Positions 9,266-17,854 of a stretch of 64,000 bases of DNA are shown here, piece after piece. Where the stretch lies: contig CAIMWI010000012.1 of NCBI GenBank assembly GCA_903845215.1, forward strand, positions 1 through 64,000. The letters are read 5' to 3'. Made by a program: the position numbers and the translations under genes. This stretch comes from an uncultured Rhodobacterales bacterium. GTDB taxonomy: Bacteria > Pseudomonadota > Alphaproteobacteria > Rhodobacterales > Rhodobacteraceae. Positions within the stretch are counted from its first letter, which is position 1. Every line of letters starts with the position of its first letter. Under the pieces are notes generated by a model. It searched no databases, had not been told where the DNA came from, and was given only the letters and a program-made list of their open reading frames with translations.

Positions 9266-9744
9266 TGGCGCTCACCTCTGACATCGTACAAAGCTGGCAC
9301 AGCCCACGCCGCGTTGTGCGCCGCTTGCGCAGCGCGGGGCGGTCAGAGCCCTTTGTGTTCGCCTTTCTGTTCGTCTTTCTGCTGATGGCCTTTGTTTCGC
9401 TGGCCCCCTATCTGGCCCGCCAAACGGCCCTGAACCCTGATGTCACGCTCTACCAACGCCTGTTCGGCGCAGCCCTTGGCCTTTTGGCGCTGGTGCCGTT
9501 TTTTTACTTGCTGGCTGCTTTGGGTCATCTGGTGGCCCGCCTGATGGGGGGAACAGGTGGCTATTATGACGGCCGCTTGGCACTGTTTTGGGCCTTGGCC
9601 TGCAGCACGCCGGGGACGCTGTTTTTGGGCCTTGTCCGTTCGTTGCACGGGGATGGGCCGGTTGTAACCGTCTTGGGGCTGGCGCTGTTTATTAGCTTTA
9701 TTACCCTGTATTCCCTGATGCTGCGCGAGGTCGAGGGCCAATGA
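9265..9744 (+). CDS. YIP1-family membrane protein 1, in the SUF operon
   Basis: A 159-residue protein with about four hydrophobic helices (roughly residues 29-50, 65-90, 101-123 and 130-151) and a short basic N-terminus. The pattern resembles the YIP1-like bacterial membrane family, which has no established biochemical role. Its start codon overlaps the sufD stop and its end overlaps the next membrane gene by 4 bases, so it is made with the SUF proteins. What a membrane protein does in a cytosolic Fe-S assembly operon is unknown. Family assignment is from the hydropathy pattern and context. Confidence 0.65.
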   Translation: MALTSDIVQSWHSPRRVVRRLRSAGRSEPFVFAFLFVFLLMAFVSLAPYLARQTALNPDVTLYQRLFGAALGLLALVPFFYLLAALGHLVARLMGGTGGYYDGRLALFWALACSTPGTLFLGLVRSLHGDGPVVTVLGLALFISFITLYSLMLREVEGQ

Positions 9745-10328
9745 ACCTGTCACTCCAAACCCTGCTGCGCGCTGCGCGTGATACTTTGGTCAACCCTGCA
9801 TCGGCGGCGCGCTATGTGATGGGCCTTGGCTTGGATGCGGGGCAGGGGCTGATGGCTCTTGGCTTGACGGCGGTGTGCGCCACGCTGTTGACGGCGATGA
9901 TGCAAGCCTTCATGGGCCCGATCGATGACCCCGCCATGCAAGAGATGTTCAACCGTCCCTTCATCTTGGCGATAAGCCAGTTTGGGCTGATGGCGCTTGG
10001 CGCTTTCTTGATGTGGCGCGTGGGGCGTGTTTTTGGTGGCAATGGCAGTTTCGCGCAAAGCCTTGCACTTGTCGCTTGGCTGGAAGTGGTGCTGATCTTG
10101 CTGCAAGTGGCCGCGCTGGTCGTGCAACTGGCCTTGCCCCTTTTTGCGCTGCCGGTGGGCCTTGCCTCAGTCTTTGCGTTTTTCTATTTGCTGACGCATT
10201 TCACGGCGGCGCTGAACGGGTTTGTGTCGCTGACCAAAACTTTCTTTGCCATTCTTGGCACGGCCATAGCGGTGCTGCTTTTGGCAACCTTTGTCCTGAT
10301 GTTCTTCGTTCCGGTGCCCAATGTATGA
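9741..10328 (+). CDS. YIP1-family membrane protein 2, in the SUF operon
   Basis: A 195-residue protein with about five membrane segments (roughly residues 30-55, 68-90, 100-130, 135-160 and 168-192). It opens MNLSLQTLLRAARDTLVNPASAARYVMGLG, the soluble helix commonly preceding the membrane part in YIP1-like proteins. It overlaps the first YIP1-like gene by 4 bases and sufS by 8 bases. The pair may form a heteromeric membrane unit; nothing in the sequence suggests a transporter motif or a metal site. Function is unknown. Confidence 0.65.
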   Translation: MNLSLQTLLRAARDTLVNPASAARYVMGLGLDAGQGLMALGLTAVCATLLTAMMQAFMGPIDDPAMQEMFNRPFILAISQFGLMALGAFLMWRVGRVFGGNGSFAQSLALVAWLEVVLILLQVAALVVQLALPLFALPVGLASVFAFFYLLTHFTAALNGFVSLTKTFFAILGTAIAVLLLATFVLMFFVPVPNV

Positions 10329-11538
10329 TGTCGCCCGCGTCCGCGCTGACTTTCCAATTCTGCACCGGCAGGTGAACGGCAAGCCTTTGGTCTATCTTGA
10401 CAACGGGGCTTCGGCGCAAAAGCCGCAGGTGGTGATTGATGCGATCACACAGGCCTATAGCCAAGAATATGCCAATGTGCACCGTGGCTTACACTACCTA
10501 TCCAACCTAGCAACCGACAAATACGAGGCCGTGCGCGGCAAAATTGCGCGCTTTTTGAACGGGGCCGAGGACGAGATTATCTTCACCAGCGGTGCCACCG
10601 AAGGCATCAATCTGGTGTCTTACGCTTGGGCCGCCCCGCGCTTGCAAGCCGGTGACGAGATCGTTTTGTCGATTATGGAACACCACGCCAACATCGTGCC
10701 GTGGCACCTTTTGCGTGAACGGCAGGGGGTGGTGCTGAAATGGGTAGAGTGTGACGCCAACGGCGACCTTGACCCGCAGGCGGTGATCGACGCGATCAGC
10801 CCGCGCACCAAGCTTGTCGCGGTGACGCATATGTCGAACGTGCTGGGATCTATTGTTGATGTGGCGGCAATCTGTGCTGCGGCGCATGCCAAAGGCGTGC
10901 CCGTGCTGGTCGATGGCAGCCAAGCAGCGGTGCATATGGCCGTCGATGTCAAAGCCATCGGCTGCGATTTTTACGCCATCACCGGGCATAAGCTTTATGG
11001 GCCCAGCGGATCGGGGGCGATCTATATCAAAGCCGACCGCCAAGCCGAAATGCGCCCCTTTATGGGCGGTGGCGATATGATCCGCGAAGTGTCGCGCGAT
11101 GCCGTCACATGGAACGACCCGCCGATGAAATTCGAAGCCGGAACGCCGGGCATCGTGCAACAAATCGGCCTTGGCGTGGCGCTAGATTATATGACGGGCC
11201 TTGGCATGGCCAATATCGCAGCGCACGAGCGGTCTTTGCGCGATTACGCCCGTGCCAAGTTGGCAGGGCTGAACTGGCTGACCGTGCAGGGAAATTCCCC
11301 CACCAAGGGTGCCATATTTTCCTTTAAGCTTGAGGGTGCGGCCCATGCCCATGACATTTCCACCGTGCTGGACAAGCGCGGCGTGGCCGTGCGGGCGGGC
11401 AGCCACTGCGCCATGCCACTGATGGCGCATCTTGGGGTCACCGCCACCTGCCGCGCCTCTTTCGGGCTCTATAACACGGTGGAAGAGGTTGATGTGCTGA
11501 TTTCTGCGCTAGAACTTTGCCACGATCTGTTCGCTTAG
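10321..11538 (+). CDS. sufS: cysteine desulfurase SufS
   Basis: PLP-dependent group II desulfurase that provides persulfide sulfur to SufBCD. The 405-residue protein contains the PLP Lys K224 in TGHKLYGPSG, the PLP-contact Asp in VLVDGSQA, and the catalytic Cys C363 in RAGSHCAMPLM, the short-loop form that separates SufS from IscS. It overlaps the upstream YIP1-like gene by 8 bases and is the last gene of the operon. No sufE, sufA or DUF59 gene follows; the next feature is a tRNA. Confidence 0.95.
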   Translation: MYDVARVRADFPILHRQVNGKPLVYLDNGASAQKPQVVIDAITQAYSQEYANVHRGLHYLSNLATDKYEAVRGKIARFLNGAEDEIIFTSGATEGINLVSYAWAAPRLQAGDEIVLSIMEHHANIVPWHLLRERQGVVLKWVECDANGDLDPQAVIDAISPRTKLVAVTHMSNVLGSIVDVAAICAAAHAKGVPVLVDGSQAAVHMAVDVKAIGCDFYAITGHKLYGPSGSGAIYIKADRQAEMRPFMGGGDMIREVSRDAVTWNDPPMKFEAGTPGIVQQIGLGVALDYMTGLGMANIAAHERSLRDYARAKLAGLNWLTVQGNSPTKGAIFSFKLEGAAHAHDISTVLDKRGVAVRAGSHCAMPLMAHLGVTATCRASFGLYNTVEEVDVLISALELCHDLFA

Positions 11539-11601
11539 GCGAAGACGCGCGCCTGTTTGAGATTGCAGCCTTGGGCCTGTCGGGCTATAGACAGGCGCGA
11601 A

Positions 11602-11678
11602 GCACCCATAGCTCAGCTGGATAGAGCGTTGCCCTCCGAAGGCAAAGGTCGCACGTTCGAATCGTGCTGGGTGCACCA
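11602..11678 (+). tRNA. tRNA-Arg (anticodon CCG)
   Basis: A complete 77-base cloverleaf: acceptor GCACCCA/TGGGTGC, D stem GCTC/GAGC, anticodon stem TTGCC/GGCAA with loop CTCCGAA (anticodon CCG), T stem GCACG/CGTGC with loop TTCGAAT, and an encoded CCA end. It reads CGG codons, which are frequent in this G+C-rich genome. Confidence 0.97.
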
Positions 11679-11736
11679 AATTCTTGAAAATAGACAACGG
11701 TCCAGTGGATATTGCCCACTGAAGCCCTGTGGTTTT

Positions 11737-11769
11737 GGCGCTATCTAAGACTGTTTTAGCGCCTTCTTG
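11737..11769 (+). terminator. probable terminator after tRNA-Arg
   Basis: GGCGCTA at 11737-11743 pairs with TAGCGCC at 11757-11763, followed by a short pyrimidine tail TTCTTG. It lies between the tRNA and bluE. The loop is 13 bases and the T-run is interrupted, so strength is uncertain. Confidence 0.5.
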
Positions 11770-11830
11770 TGAACAGGCCTTGTGTCTATCTGTCACCCTT
11801 GGCACATCTGCCCGCGAAGGTGGGGGCGAA

Positions 11831-12619
11831 ATGACGCGGGTTTATGGCCATTTTGGCGAGTTGTTGCAGGGCAGGATCGGGTCGGGTGGACCGGTGGCTT
11901 TGGTGACTTTGCCCTGTCCGGCGCTTTGGGTGGATGCACATGTAACGCGCGGTCGGCGATTTGGCCTTTACCAAGGGCAGCAGGCCGTGCGGCGCGATGT
12001 TCTGCGCCAGTTGCTGCAAAGGTTATCCCTGCCGGTGCAGGGTTTGTTCACGCTAAAGCTGTCCATGCCACTGGGTGGCGGGGCAGGGGCGTCGACGGCA
12101 GCTTTGTTGTCTTTGGCTTTGGCTGCGGGGGCAGACAGGGATTTGGGGCTAGAGGCCGCTGTTTTGGCGGCAGAAGGCGCTTCGGACCCATTGCTGCGCC
12201 AGCGCCCCGAACGTGTTCTTTGGGCATCGCGGCATGGGGTGGCGCTGGCTGAATTGCCAGCTTTGCCGCGATTTGAGGTTCTGGGCGGCTTTTGGGGGCC
12301 AGGACAGCGCACCGATCCCAAAGATCAGGATTTCCCCGATATCAGTGATTTGATCGCGGCTTGGCCGGGGTCTGATTTGGCGACGATGGCTGACCTTGCC
12401 AGCCGGTCTGCCCGCCGAACCTTGGCACTTCGAGGGCCAAGGAACGACCCGACCGAAGCTTTGGCCCGCCATCACGGGGCCTTGGGGTTTTGCATCGCCC
12501 ACACCGGCGCTGCGCGTGGGTTGATCTTTGCGCCGCATAAGGTGCCGCACCAGGCGCACTTAGACTTGCGCGCCGCCGGATTTTCGCGGATCACCCAATT
12601 TGGCTGCGGGAGGATGTGA
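11831..12619 (+). CDS. bluE: L-threonine kinase for cobalamin, BluE/PduX type (GHMP kinase)
   Basis: A 262-residue GHMP kinase starting MTRVYGHFGELLQGRIG, a strong signature of the PduX/BluE threonine kinases, with the ATP-binding glycine loop MPLGGGAGASTAAL near residues 78-91. It would phosphorylate L-threonine, giving the substrate for CobC to make aminopropanol phosphate. The following genes are cobD and cobC, with TGATG and GTGA overlaps, so one short operon covers making and attaching the aminopropanol arm. BluE is the name used in Rhodobacter; I choose it over pduX because of the Rhodobacterales context. The ATG at 11831 is preferred over an upstream in-frame extension lacking homology. 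Confidence 0.85.
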   Translation: MTRVYGHFGELLQGRIGSGGPVALVTLPCPALWVDAHVTRGRRFGLYQGQQAVRRDVLRQLLQRLSLPVQGLFTLKLSMPLGGGAGASTAALLSLALAAGADRDLGLEAAVLAAEGASDPLLRQRPERVLWASRHGVALAELPALPRFEVLGGFWGPGQRTDPKDQDFPDISDLIAAWPGSDLATMADLASRSARRTLALRGPRNDPTEALARHHGALGFCIAHTGAARGLIFAPHKVPHQAHLDLRAAGFSRITQFGCGRM

Positions 12620-13557
12620 TGTTTGCAGGATCCATGCTGGTGGCGCTGGCGGTTGAAGGGGCTTTGGGCTGGCCTGACCCCCTTTTTCGGCGCATCGGCC
12701 ATCCCGTGACTTGGGCGGGTTGGTTGATTGGCAGGGCCGATCGGCATTTGAACCGCGAAGAGCACCCGTTTTGGGCGCGGCGCACTTTGGGAATTTTGGT
12801 GTGTTTGGGCATCACGGCTTTGGCTTGGTGCCTGTCTGCGATCGTGGTGTCATGGATGCCGGATGGCATCTTGGGGGCGGTGTTGACCGGTGTGTTGGCT
12901 TGGCCCTTGGTGGCCACGCGCTCGCTTTATGATCATGTGGCGCGGGTGGCACAGCCTTTGGCACAGGGCGATTTAGCTGCTGCACGGGCGGCTGTTGCCA
13001 TGATCGTGGGCCGCGATCCCCTGGCTTTGGACAAGGCGGGTGTGGCCCGCGCAGCGTTGGAAAGTTTGGGCGAAAGTGCATCCGATGGGGTGGTGGCCCC
13101 GGTGTTTTGGGGTGTGGTCTTTGGCCTGCCGGGAATTGCCGCCTATAAGGCCATCAACACGATGGATTCGATGATTGGCCATCTAAGTGTGCGCCACACA
13201 GCCTTTGGCTGGGCTGCGGCGCGTTTGGATGATGTGGTAAACCTTATTCCAGCGCGTCTGACGGCTTTGCTGTTTGTTTTGGCCTCGGGCCGCAACTGGC
13301 GTTCAGCGCTGGCTGTCACTTGGGCCGATGCGGGCCATCACCGTTCGCCCAATGCGGGCTGGCCAGAGGCTGCTTTGGCAGGGGGGCTGGGGGTCAGGCT
13401 TTCGGGCCCAAGGGTTTATGATGGTGAGGTGACGTTGGAACCTTGGGTCAATGCCAAGGGCCAAGACCCTGACGCTGGCTGTGTGAAACAGGGATTGCGG
13501 CTTTATCTTTTGGCGATTCTGGCTTTAGGCGCGCTTTTGGCGGGGGCAGCGCTGTGA
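12619..13557 (+). CDS. cobD: adenosylcobinamide-phosphate synthase CobD (CbiB)
   Basis: Membrane enzyme that amidates adenosylcobyric acid with aminopropanol phosphate. The 312-residue protein has the CbiB hallmarks HPVTWAGWLI near the start, RDPLALDKAGVARAALESLGESASDG in the middle, and AAYKAINTMDSMIGH. Several hydrophobic helices are visible (for example around residues 55-95 and 290-310). Its ATG overlaps the bluE stop and its stop overlaps the cobC GTG. Note the naming clash with Salmonella, where cobD means the threonine-phosphate decarboxylase. Confidence 0.95.
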   Translation: MFAGSMLVALAVEGALGWPDPLFRRIGHPVTWAGWLIGRADRHLNREEHPFWARRTLGILVCLGITALAWCLSAIVVSWMPDGILGAVLTGVLAWPLVATRSLYDHVARVAQPLAQGDLAAARAAVAMIVGRDPLALDKAGVARAALESLGESASDGVVAPVFWGVVFGLPGIAAYKAINTMDSMIGHLSVRHTAFGWAAARLDDVVNLIPARLTALLFVLASGRNWRSALAVTWADAGHHRSPNAGWPEAALAGGLGVRLSGPRVYDGEVTLEPWVNAKGQDPDAGCVKQGLRLYLLAILALGALLAGAAL

Positions 13558-14525
13558 TCCTTGCCCCGCGCGACCATGGCGGCAATCTGGAACAGGCCCG
13601 CGCGATCTATGGCGGCGAGGATTGGATTGATTTATCAACCGGCATCAACCGCGTACCCTATCGTGTGCCCCTGATTTCGCATGCGGCGTTTACCGCTCTT
13701 CCCACCCATGCCGCGATGCAGGGTTTGATGCGGGCGGCGGCATTTGCCTACGAAACGACGGCCCCGATGGTGGCGTTGCAGGGCGCGCAGGCGGCGATAC
13801 AGCTTGTGCCATTGCTGCGCCCGATAGGTTTGGCGCGGGTGGTGGGGCCAACCTACAACGAACATGCGGCCACTTTGCGGGCCATGGGTTGGTCTGTGCA
13901 AGAGGTGGTCACCCTTGACGAGTTGCGCGGTGCTGACATCGCCGTGGTCGTCAACCCCAACAATCCAGACGGACGTCATTGGACGCGCGCGGCGCTGCTG
14001 GCCTTGCGCGGTCAGGTTGGACTGTTGGTGGTGGATGAAAGCTTTGCAGATCCGGTTCCGACCGAGTCTTTGGCCTGTGCCGCAGGATCTGATGGTCTTT
14101 TGGTATTGCGTTCGTTTGGCAAGTTCTACGGCCTTGCCGGTCTGCGCTTGGGGTTTGCCTTGGGGTCGCCCAGCGACATCGCGCGCCTTAAAGACCTGTC
14201 AGGCCCTTGGCCCGTATCCGGCCCCGCGATCGAGGTGGCAAGCCTTGCCTTGCAAGACACGGCTTGGGCTGCGACCACCATCAAACGCCTTGCCGGCGAG
14301 GCGGTGCGGATGGATGCCCTTTGCGCAGACCTTGGTTGGAAAGCCCTTGGCGGCACATTGCTGTTTCGCCTGTATGACACGCCCGATGCGCAACAGGCCC
14401 AAGACCACCTCGCCCGCGCCCATATATGGAGCCGGATTTTCCCCTATTCCCAAAGCTGGATCAGGCTTGGCCTGCCGGGGAACGAGGCCGAATGGGCGCG
14501 GATGGCGGCCTTAACGCGCGCCTAG
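13554..14525 (+). CDS. cobC: threonine-phosphate decarboxylase CobC
   Basis: PLP enzyme of aminotransferase fold I making aminopropanol phosphate from threonine phosphate. The 323-residue sequence has the substrate-cradle start [15 protein letters not shown], the NPNNPDGR motif, the PLP Asp in [11 protein letters not shown], and the Schiff-base Lys in [15 protein letters not shown]. It uses a GTG start inside the cobD stop (GTGA). Its 3' end overlaps the 3' end of the convergent cobQ by 15 bases, so neither gene can have an independent terminator there. Confidence 0.93.
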   Translation: MILAPRDHGGNLEQARAIYGGEDWIDLSTGINRVPYRVPLISHAAFTALPTHAAMQGLMRAAAFAYETTAPMVALQGAQAAIQLVPLLRPIGLARVVGPTYNEHAATLRAMGWSVQEVVTLDELRGADIAVVVNPNNPDGRHWTRAALLALRGQVGLLVVDESFADPVPTESLACAAGSDGLLVLRSFGKFYGLAGLRLGFALGSPSDIARLKDLSGPWPVSGPAIEVASLALQDTAWAATTIKRLAGEAVRMDALCADLGWKALGGTLLFRLYDTPDAQQAQDHLARAHIWSRIFPYSQSWIRLGLPGNEAEWARMAALTRA

Positions 14526-15956
14526 CGCCAAAAGTTCTGCTACATCCAGATGCGCTTCGATATGGGCGGCAAGTTGGTTCAAGGTAGCCTCAACTTCCGC
14601 ACCGTGATTGCGCTCTGTGCTGGCCACGCCCAAGCTTTGCAGGAAGGCTGCACGAAACCCATCGCTGGAAAACATGCCGTGCAGATAGCTGCCCATCACC
14701 AAGCCATCGGCCGAAAGGGCGCCTTCGCTTTGGCCTTGTACCAATGCAAAGGGGCGCGCACGGGCAGGGCCGTCAGAGCGGCCGATGTGGATTTCATAAG
14801 CCTCAATCGCTTGGCCTGTGGCTGAATGCACGGCCTGCGTGCGCGTCAGGCGTTTGTCTTGGGTCATGGTGGTGGATACATCCAACAGGCCCAAGCCTTG
14901 CGTCACCCCCGCAGGCCCCTCGATCCCGTCAGGGTCAGCGACGGTTTGGCCCAGCATCTGATACCCGCCGCAAATGCCCAAAATCCGCCCGCCGCGCCGA
15001 TGGTGGGCGGCAAGGTCAATGTCCCAGCCTTGGGCGCGCAGATAGGCCAGATCACCGCGCGTGGATTTGCTGCCCGGGATGATGACCAAAGCGCAATCGC
15101 CCGGAATGGCTTGGCCAGCGCCCACCATCACCACCTGCACGCCCGGTTCAGATTTCAACGGGTCCAGATCGTCGAAATTGGCGATGCGCGACAGGTGAAG
15201 GCAGGCGATTTTCACCCCCGATCCCGTCGATTGCGCGATATCAAGCGCGTCTTCGGCCGGCAGCCGCCACGCTTGGGGGAAATAGGGCAGAACGCCCAAG
15301 CCCTGCCATCCGGTTTGCGCCGCAATCATGCGGTAGCCGTCGTCAAACAGGCTGGGGTCGCCGCGAAACTTGTTGATAATGAACCCTTTGATCCGCGCCT
15401 CGTCAGCAGGGTCAAGCACGGCTTTGGTGCCCACCATCTGGGCAATCACCCCGCCGCGATCAATATCGCCCACCAGCACCACAGGCACATCGGCGGCGGC
15501 AGCAAAGCCCATATTGGCGATATCGCCCGCGCGCAAATTCACCTCTGCCGGAGAGCCCGCGCCTTCCACCACGACCAGATCATACTGCGCGGCCAGCCTG
15601 TGAAAGCTGTCCAAAACCGGCGCCATCAGGCTGGGCTTTAGCCGCGCATAGTCGCGCGCCTTCACGGTTGCCACGCGCTTGCCCTGCACGATGACTTGGC
15701 TTCCCACCTCGGATTCGGGCTTAAGCAGCACGGGGTTCATATCGGTATGCGGGTCTAACCCGCAGGCAAGGGCTTGCAGGGCCTGTGCGCGGCCAATTTC
15801 GCCACCGTCCACCGTCACGGCAGCGTTGTTCGACATGTTCTGCGGCTTAAACGGGGCGACGTTCAGCCCGCGCAATTTGAACGCACGGCATAAGCCCGCC
15901 ACAATCAGCGACTTGCCGACGTTAGACCCCGCGCCTTGGATCATGATGGCTTTCAC
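14511..15956 (-). CDS. cobQ: cobyric acid synthase CobQ
   Basis: Glutamine- and ATP-dependent amidation of peripheral b, d, e and g carboxylates of adenosylcobyrinic acid a,c-diamide. The N-terminal dethiobiotin-synthetase-like domain has the P-loop GAGSNVGKS, and the C-terminal class I glutaminase domain has the nucleophile Cys in [12 protein letters not shown] and a later His in GSYLHGMF. From the GTG at 15956 it is 481 residues, usual for CobQ. That GTG overlaps the stop of the upstream HAD gene (GTGA), so translation is coupled. An ATG four codons later is the alternative start. Confidence 0.94.
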   Translation of the reverse strand: MKAIMIQGAGSNVGKSLIVAGLCRAFKLRGLNVAPFKPQNMSNNAAVTVDGGEIGRAQALQALACGLDPHTDMNPVLLKPESEVGSQVIVQGKRVATVKARDYARLKPSLMAPVLDSFHRLAAQYDLVVVEGAGSPAEVNLRAGDIANMGFAAAADVPVVLVGDIDRGGVIAQMVGTKAVLDPADEARIKGFIINKFRGDPSLFDDGYRMIAAQTGWQGLGVLPYFPQAWRLPAEDALDIAQSTGSGVKIACLHLSRIANFDDLDPLKSEPGVQVVMVGAGQAIPGDCALVIIPGSKSTRGDLAYLRAQGWDIDLAAHHRRGGRILGICGGYQMLGQTVADPDGIEGPAGVTQGLGLLDVSTTMTQDKRLTRTQAVHSATGQAIEAYEIHIGRSDGPARARPFALVQGQSEGALSADGLVMGSYLHGMFSSDGFRAAFLQSLGVASTERNHGAEVEATLNQLAAHIEAHLDVAELLALGAR

Positions 15957-16555
15957 AGCACTATCCCCAGCACGGCAGGCAAGCCTTGGCGCGTAGCATC
16001 GGTGAAATGAAAGGTCTGCCACCCCCGTGCGCTGGCCGCTTGAATGTTCTTTTCGGCATCATCGACCAGCAAAATCTCGGCAGGATCAAACCCGCTCCAT
16101 ACCTCGATCGCGGCGAAAAACGCCCCGTCGGGCTTTTTCACCCCCAAAGGGCCAGAGGCGAAGATATGCTGCATGCGCTGCGAAAACCCCATCTTGTCCC
16201 ACATATAGGCCGCGCGGTGGCGTTCATTGTTGGTGGCGATCACACCGGGCAGGGGGCAGGCGTCGACCCAAGCCACCACCTCGTCATCGGCGTTGGCGTC
16301 TTTCCTCAGCCAATAGTCCATCACCACTTCGGGCGCATGGGGAACGGCATGGCTGGTGGTGTAATCGGCCAGCAGGTCTAACAGATCACGCGCGCCGGTT
16401 AGAACGGCGTTAAACTGGCCTGACCCAAAGATGAAATCGGTAAAGACAGCGGCGGATACGCCCAGATCGGCTTCAAAGCTGCGCTGCCAATCGTCAAAGC
16501 CGCCCTGATGGCCCTTGTTCAGCACGCCGTCAAAATCCCAAGCAACCAGCTTCAA
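15953..16555 (-). CDS. HAD-superfamily hydrolase between cobO and cobQ
   Basis: A 200-residue haloacid-dehalogenase-type phosphatase. Motif I is WDFDGVL (D7 and D9), motif II is VIATNNERH, motif III Lys is in [10 protein letters not shown], and motif IV is [15 protein letters not shown] start at 16555 overlaps the cobO stop (TTGA), and its own stop overlaps the cobQ GTG start. It is therefore translated between two cobalamin genes. The substrate is unknown. A phosphatase step is needed late in cobalamin synthesis (alpha-ribazole or adenosylcobalamin phosphate), and this is a candidate by position only; a housekeeping phosphatase is equally possible. Confidence 0.8.
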   Translation of the reverse strand: MKLVAWDFDGVLNKGHQGGFDDWQRSFEADLGVSAAVFTDFIFGSGQFNAVLTGARDLLDLLADYTTSHAVPHAPEVVMDYWLRKDANADDEVVAWVDACPLPGVIATNNERHRAAYMWDKMGFSQRMQHIFASGPLGVKKPDGAFFAAIEVWSGFDPAEILLVDDAEKNIQAASARGWQTFHFTDATRQGLPAVLGIVL

Positions 16556-17196
16556 AACTCCACCCCCGGTTGGGCTTTGATGCCGGAACGGAACGGATGT
16601 TTGACCAGCGTCATTTCGGTCACCAGATCGGCAGCTTCGATCAACGCCTCGCTGGCCCCCCGTCCTGTGAGGCAAACATGGGTCAGGGGCGGCTTTTCGG
16701 CTTTCAGGAATGCGACCACCTCGGCCACGTCGATATAGTCGTAGCGCATGGCGATGACGATTTCGTCCAGCAGCACAAAGCGGATGTCAGGGTCGCGGAT
16801 CAGCTCTTTGGCCTTGGCCCAACCGGCTTGGGCAGCGGCAATGTCGCGGGCGCGGTCTTGGGTTTCCCATGTGAACCCCTCGCCCATGGCGTGAAACTCG
16901 CACAGATCAGCGAAGTTTTCGGTGAGCAAACGCCGCTCGCCCGTATCCCACGCGCCTTTGATGAACTGCACCACCGCACAGGGCATCTCATGCGCGACAC
17001 AGCGCAGTATCATCCCGAAACCGGACGAGGATTTACCCTTGCCCGTGCCTGTATGCACAATGATCAACCCGTGATCGCCTGCCTTACCGGCCATGATCTT
17101 ATCGCGTGCGGCCTTTTTCTTGGCCATCTTGGCATTGTGGCGCGCATCGGGGTTGGCGGCGCTTTCGATATCGGTGTCGGTTTTCGCAGATGACAT
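16552..17196 (-). CDS. cobO: cob(I)yrinic acid a,c-diamide adenosyltransferase CobO
   Basis: Transfers the 5'-deoxyadenosyl group from ATP to reduced corrinoid. The 214-residue CobA/CobO/BtuR-type sequence has a basic N-terminal extension, the P-loop HTGTGKGKSSSGFG, and the conserved LLDEIVIAMRYDYI and CLTGRGA blocks. The start at 17196 (MSSAKTDTD) is preferred to an upstream in-frame ATG at 17250. It is divergent from the riboswitch-led operon, with about 55 bases between its start codon and the base of the riboswitch. It heads the minus-strand set cobO-HAD-cobQ. Confidence 0.94.
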   Translation of the reverse strand: MSSAKTDTDIESAANPDARHNAKMAKKKAARDKIMAGKAGDHGLIIVHTGTGKGKSSSGFGMILRCVAHEMPCAVVQFIKGAWDTGERRLLTENFADLCEFHAMGEGFTWETQDRARDIAAAQAGWAKAKELIRDPDIRFVLLDEIVIAMRYDYIDVAEVVAFLKAEKPPLTHVCLTGRGASEALIEAADLVTEMTLVKHPFRSGIKAQPGVEF

Positions 17197-17250
17197 GGCG
17201 GAGGGTGTCCTTGACGTTAGGGGCCCATCCTGCCACAGGTAAGGGCGCAC

Positions 17251-17420
17251 TGGTGCTTGTCTTACGACAGGCTAAAAGGGAATGCGACAGGCGAAAGTCT
17301 GGGATGCAGCCGCCCCCGCGACCGTGACCGAAGAGGTCAGCCATACCCACTGGGCAACCGGGAAGGGGGCTGACCGGGGGGAAACCCCAGCTTCGCAAGC
17401 CGGGAGACCTGCCAGCGCCA
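17251..17420 (+). ncRNA. cobalamin riboswitch upstream of the cob operon
   Basis: Carries the conserved parts in order: GGCTAAAAGGGAA near 17270, GCCGCCCCCGCGACC near 17309, CCACTGGGCAACCGGGAAGG near 17347, and the B12 box GCCGGGAGACCTGCC near 17400. The closing stem pairs TGGTGC at 17251 with GCGCCA at 17415-17420. Downstream, 17441-17479 can fold with TGCCG pairing to CGGCA and GGGGG to CCCCC around TTTT, a likely expression platform ahead of the GGGAGGA ribosome site of the DUF1636 gene. A TTGACG at 17211 is a possible -35 box. Confidence 0.95.
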
Positions 17421-17497
17421 CGACTTTGACGGACGGGGTGTGCCGTGGCGAGTTGGGGGTTTTCCCCCATTTCGCGGCATTTCCCCTTGGGAGGACG

Positions 17498-17854
17498 ATG
17501 ACCGCAAGATTGCATATCTGCACCACCTGCAAAGCTGGCCTGCCTGTGGGCGAGGGCGAAGCCTGCGAAGGCGCGCGCCTTTATGCCGCCCTTGCAGCCC
17601 TGCCTGCCCCCGACGGCCTGCAGGTTTTGCCCATTGAATGCCTGTCAGCTTGCAACACCGGCGCTGCGGTCTGCCTGTCAAAACCTGGCGCTTGGGGCTA
17701 TGTTTATGGCCGCCTAAGTGCCGAAAATGCCGCCGATATTCTGGCAGGGGCTGCGGCCTATGCCAAAACTGCCGATGGCTTGGTGCCTTGGCGCGAACGC
17801 CCGACGATCTTTCGCAAACAATCAATCGCCCGTATCCCCCCGTTGGAGGCTTAA
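17498..17854 (+). CDS. DUF1636 small cysteine protein, first copy
   Basis: A 118-residue protein with a CxxC at C8/C11 and a CxxxC at C48/C52, plus C23 and C59. This arrangement resembles DUF1636 and thioredoxin-like [2Fe-2S] ferredoxins. It is the first gene after the riboswitch and directly abuts cobW. Start is the ATG at 17498, with GGGAGGA seven bases upstream; a longer reading frame through the riboswitch is not real coding. A paralogue with the same four core Cys lies at the other end of the operon. Electron transfer or cobalt handling is plausible, but no activity can be read from the sequence. Confidence 0.82.
   Translation: MTARLHICTTCKAGLPVGEGEACEGARLYAALAALPAPDGLQVLPIECLSACNTGAAVCLSKPGAWGYVYGRLSAENAADILAGAAAYAKTADGLVPWRERPTIFRKQSIARIPPLEA

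Noticed and set aside
17282-17497. N-terminal extension of the first DUF1636 protein
   Set aside because: These bases are the cobalamin riboswitch and its expression platform; a good ribosome site precedes the ATG at 17498.
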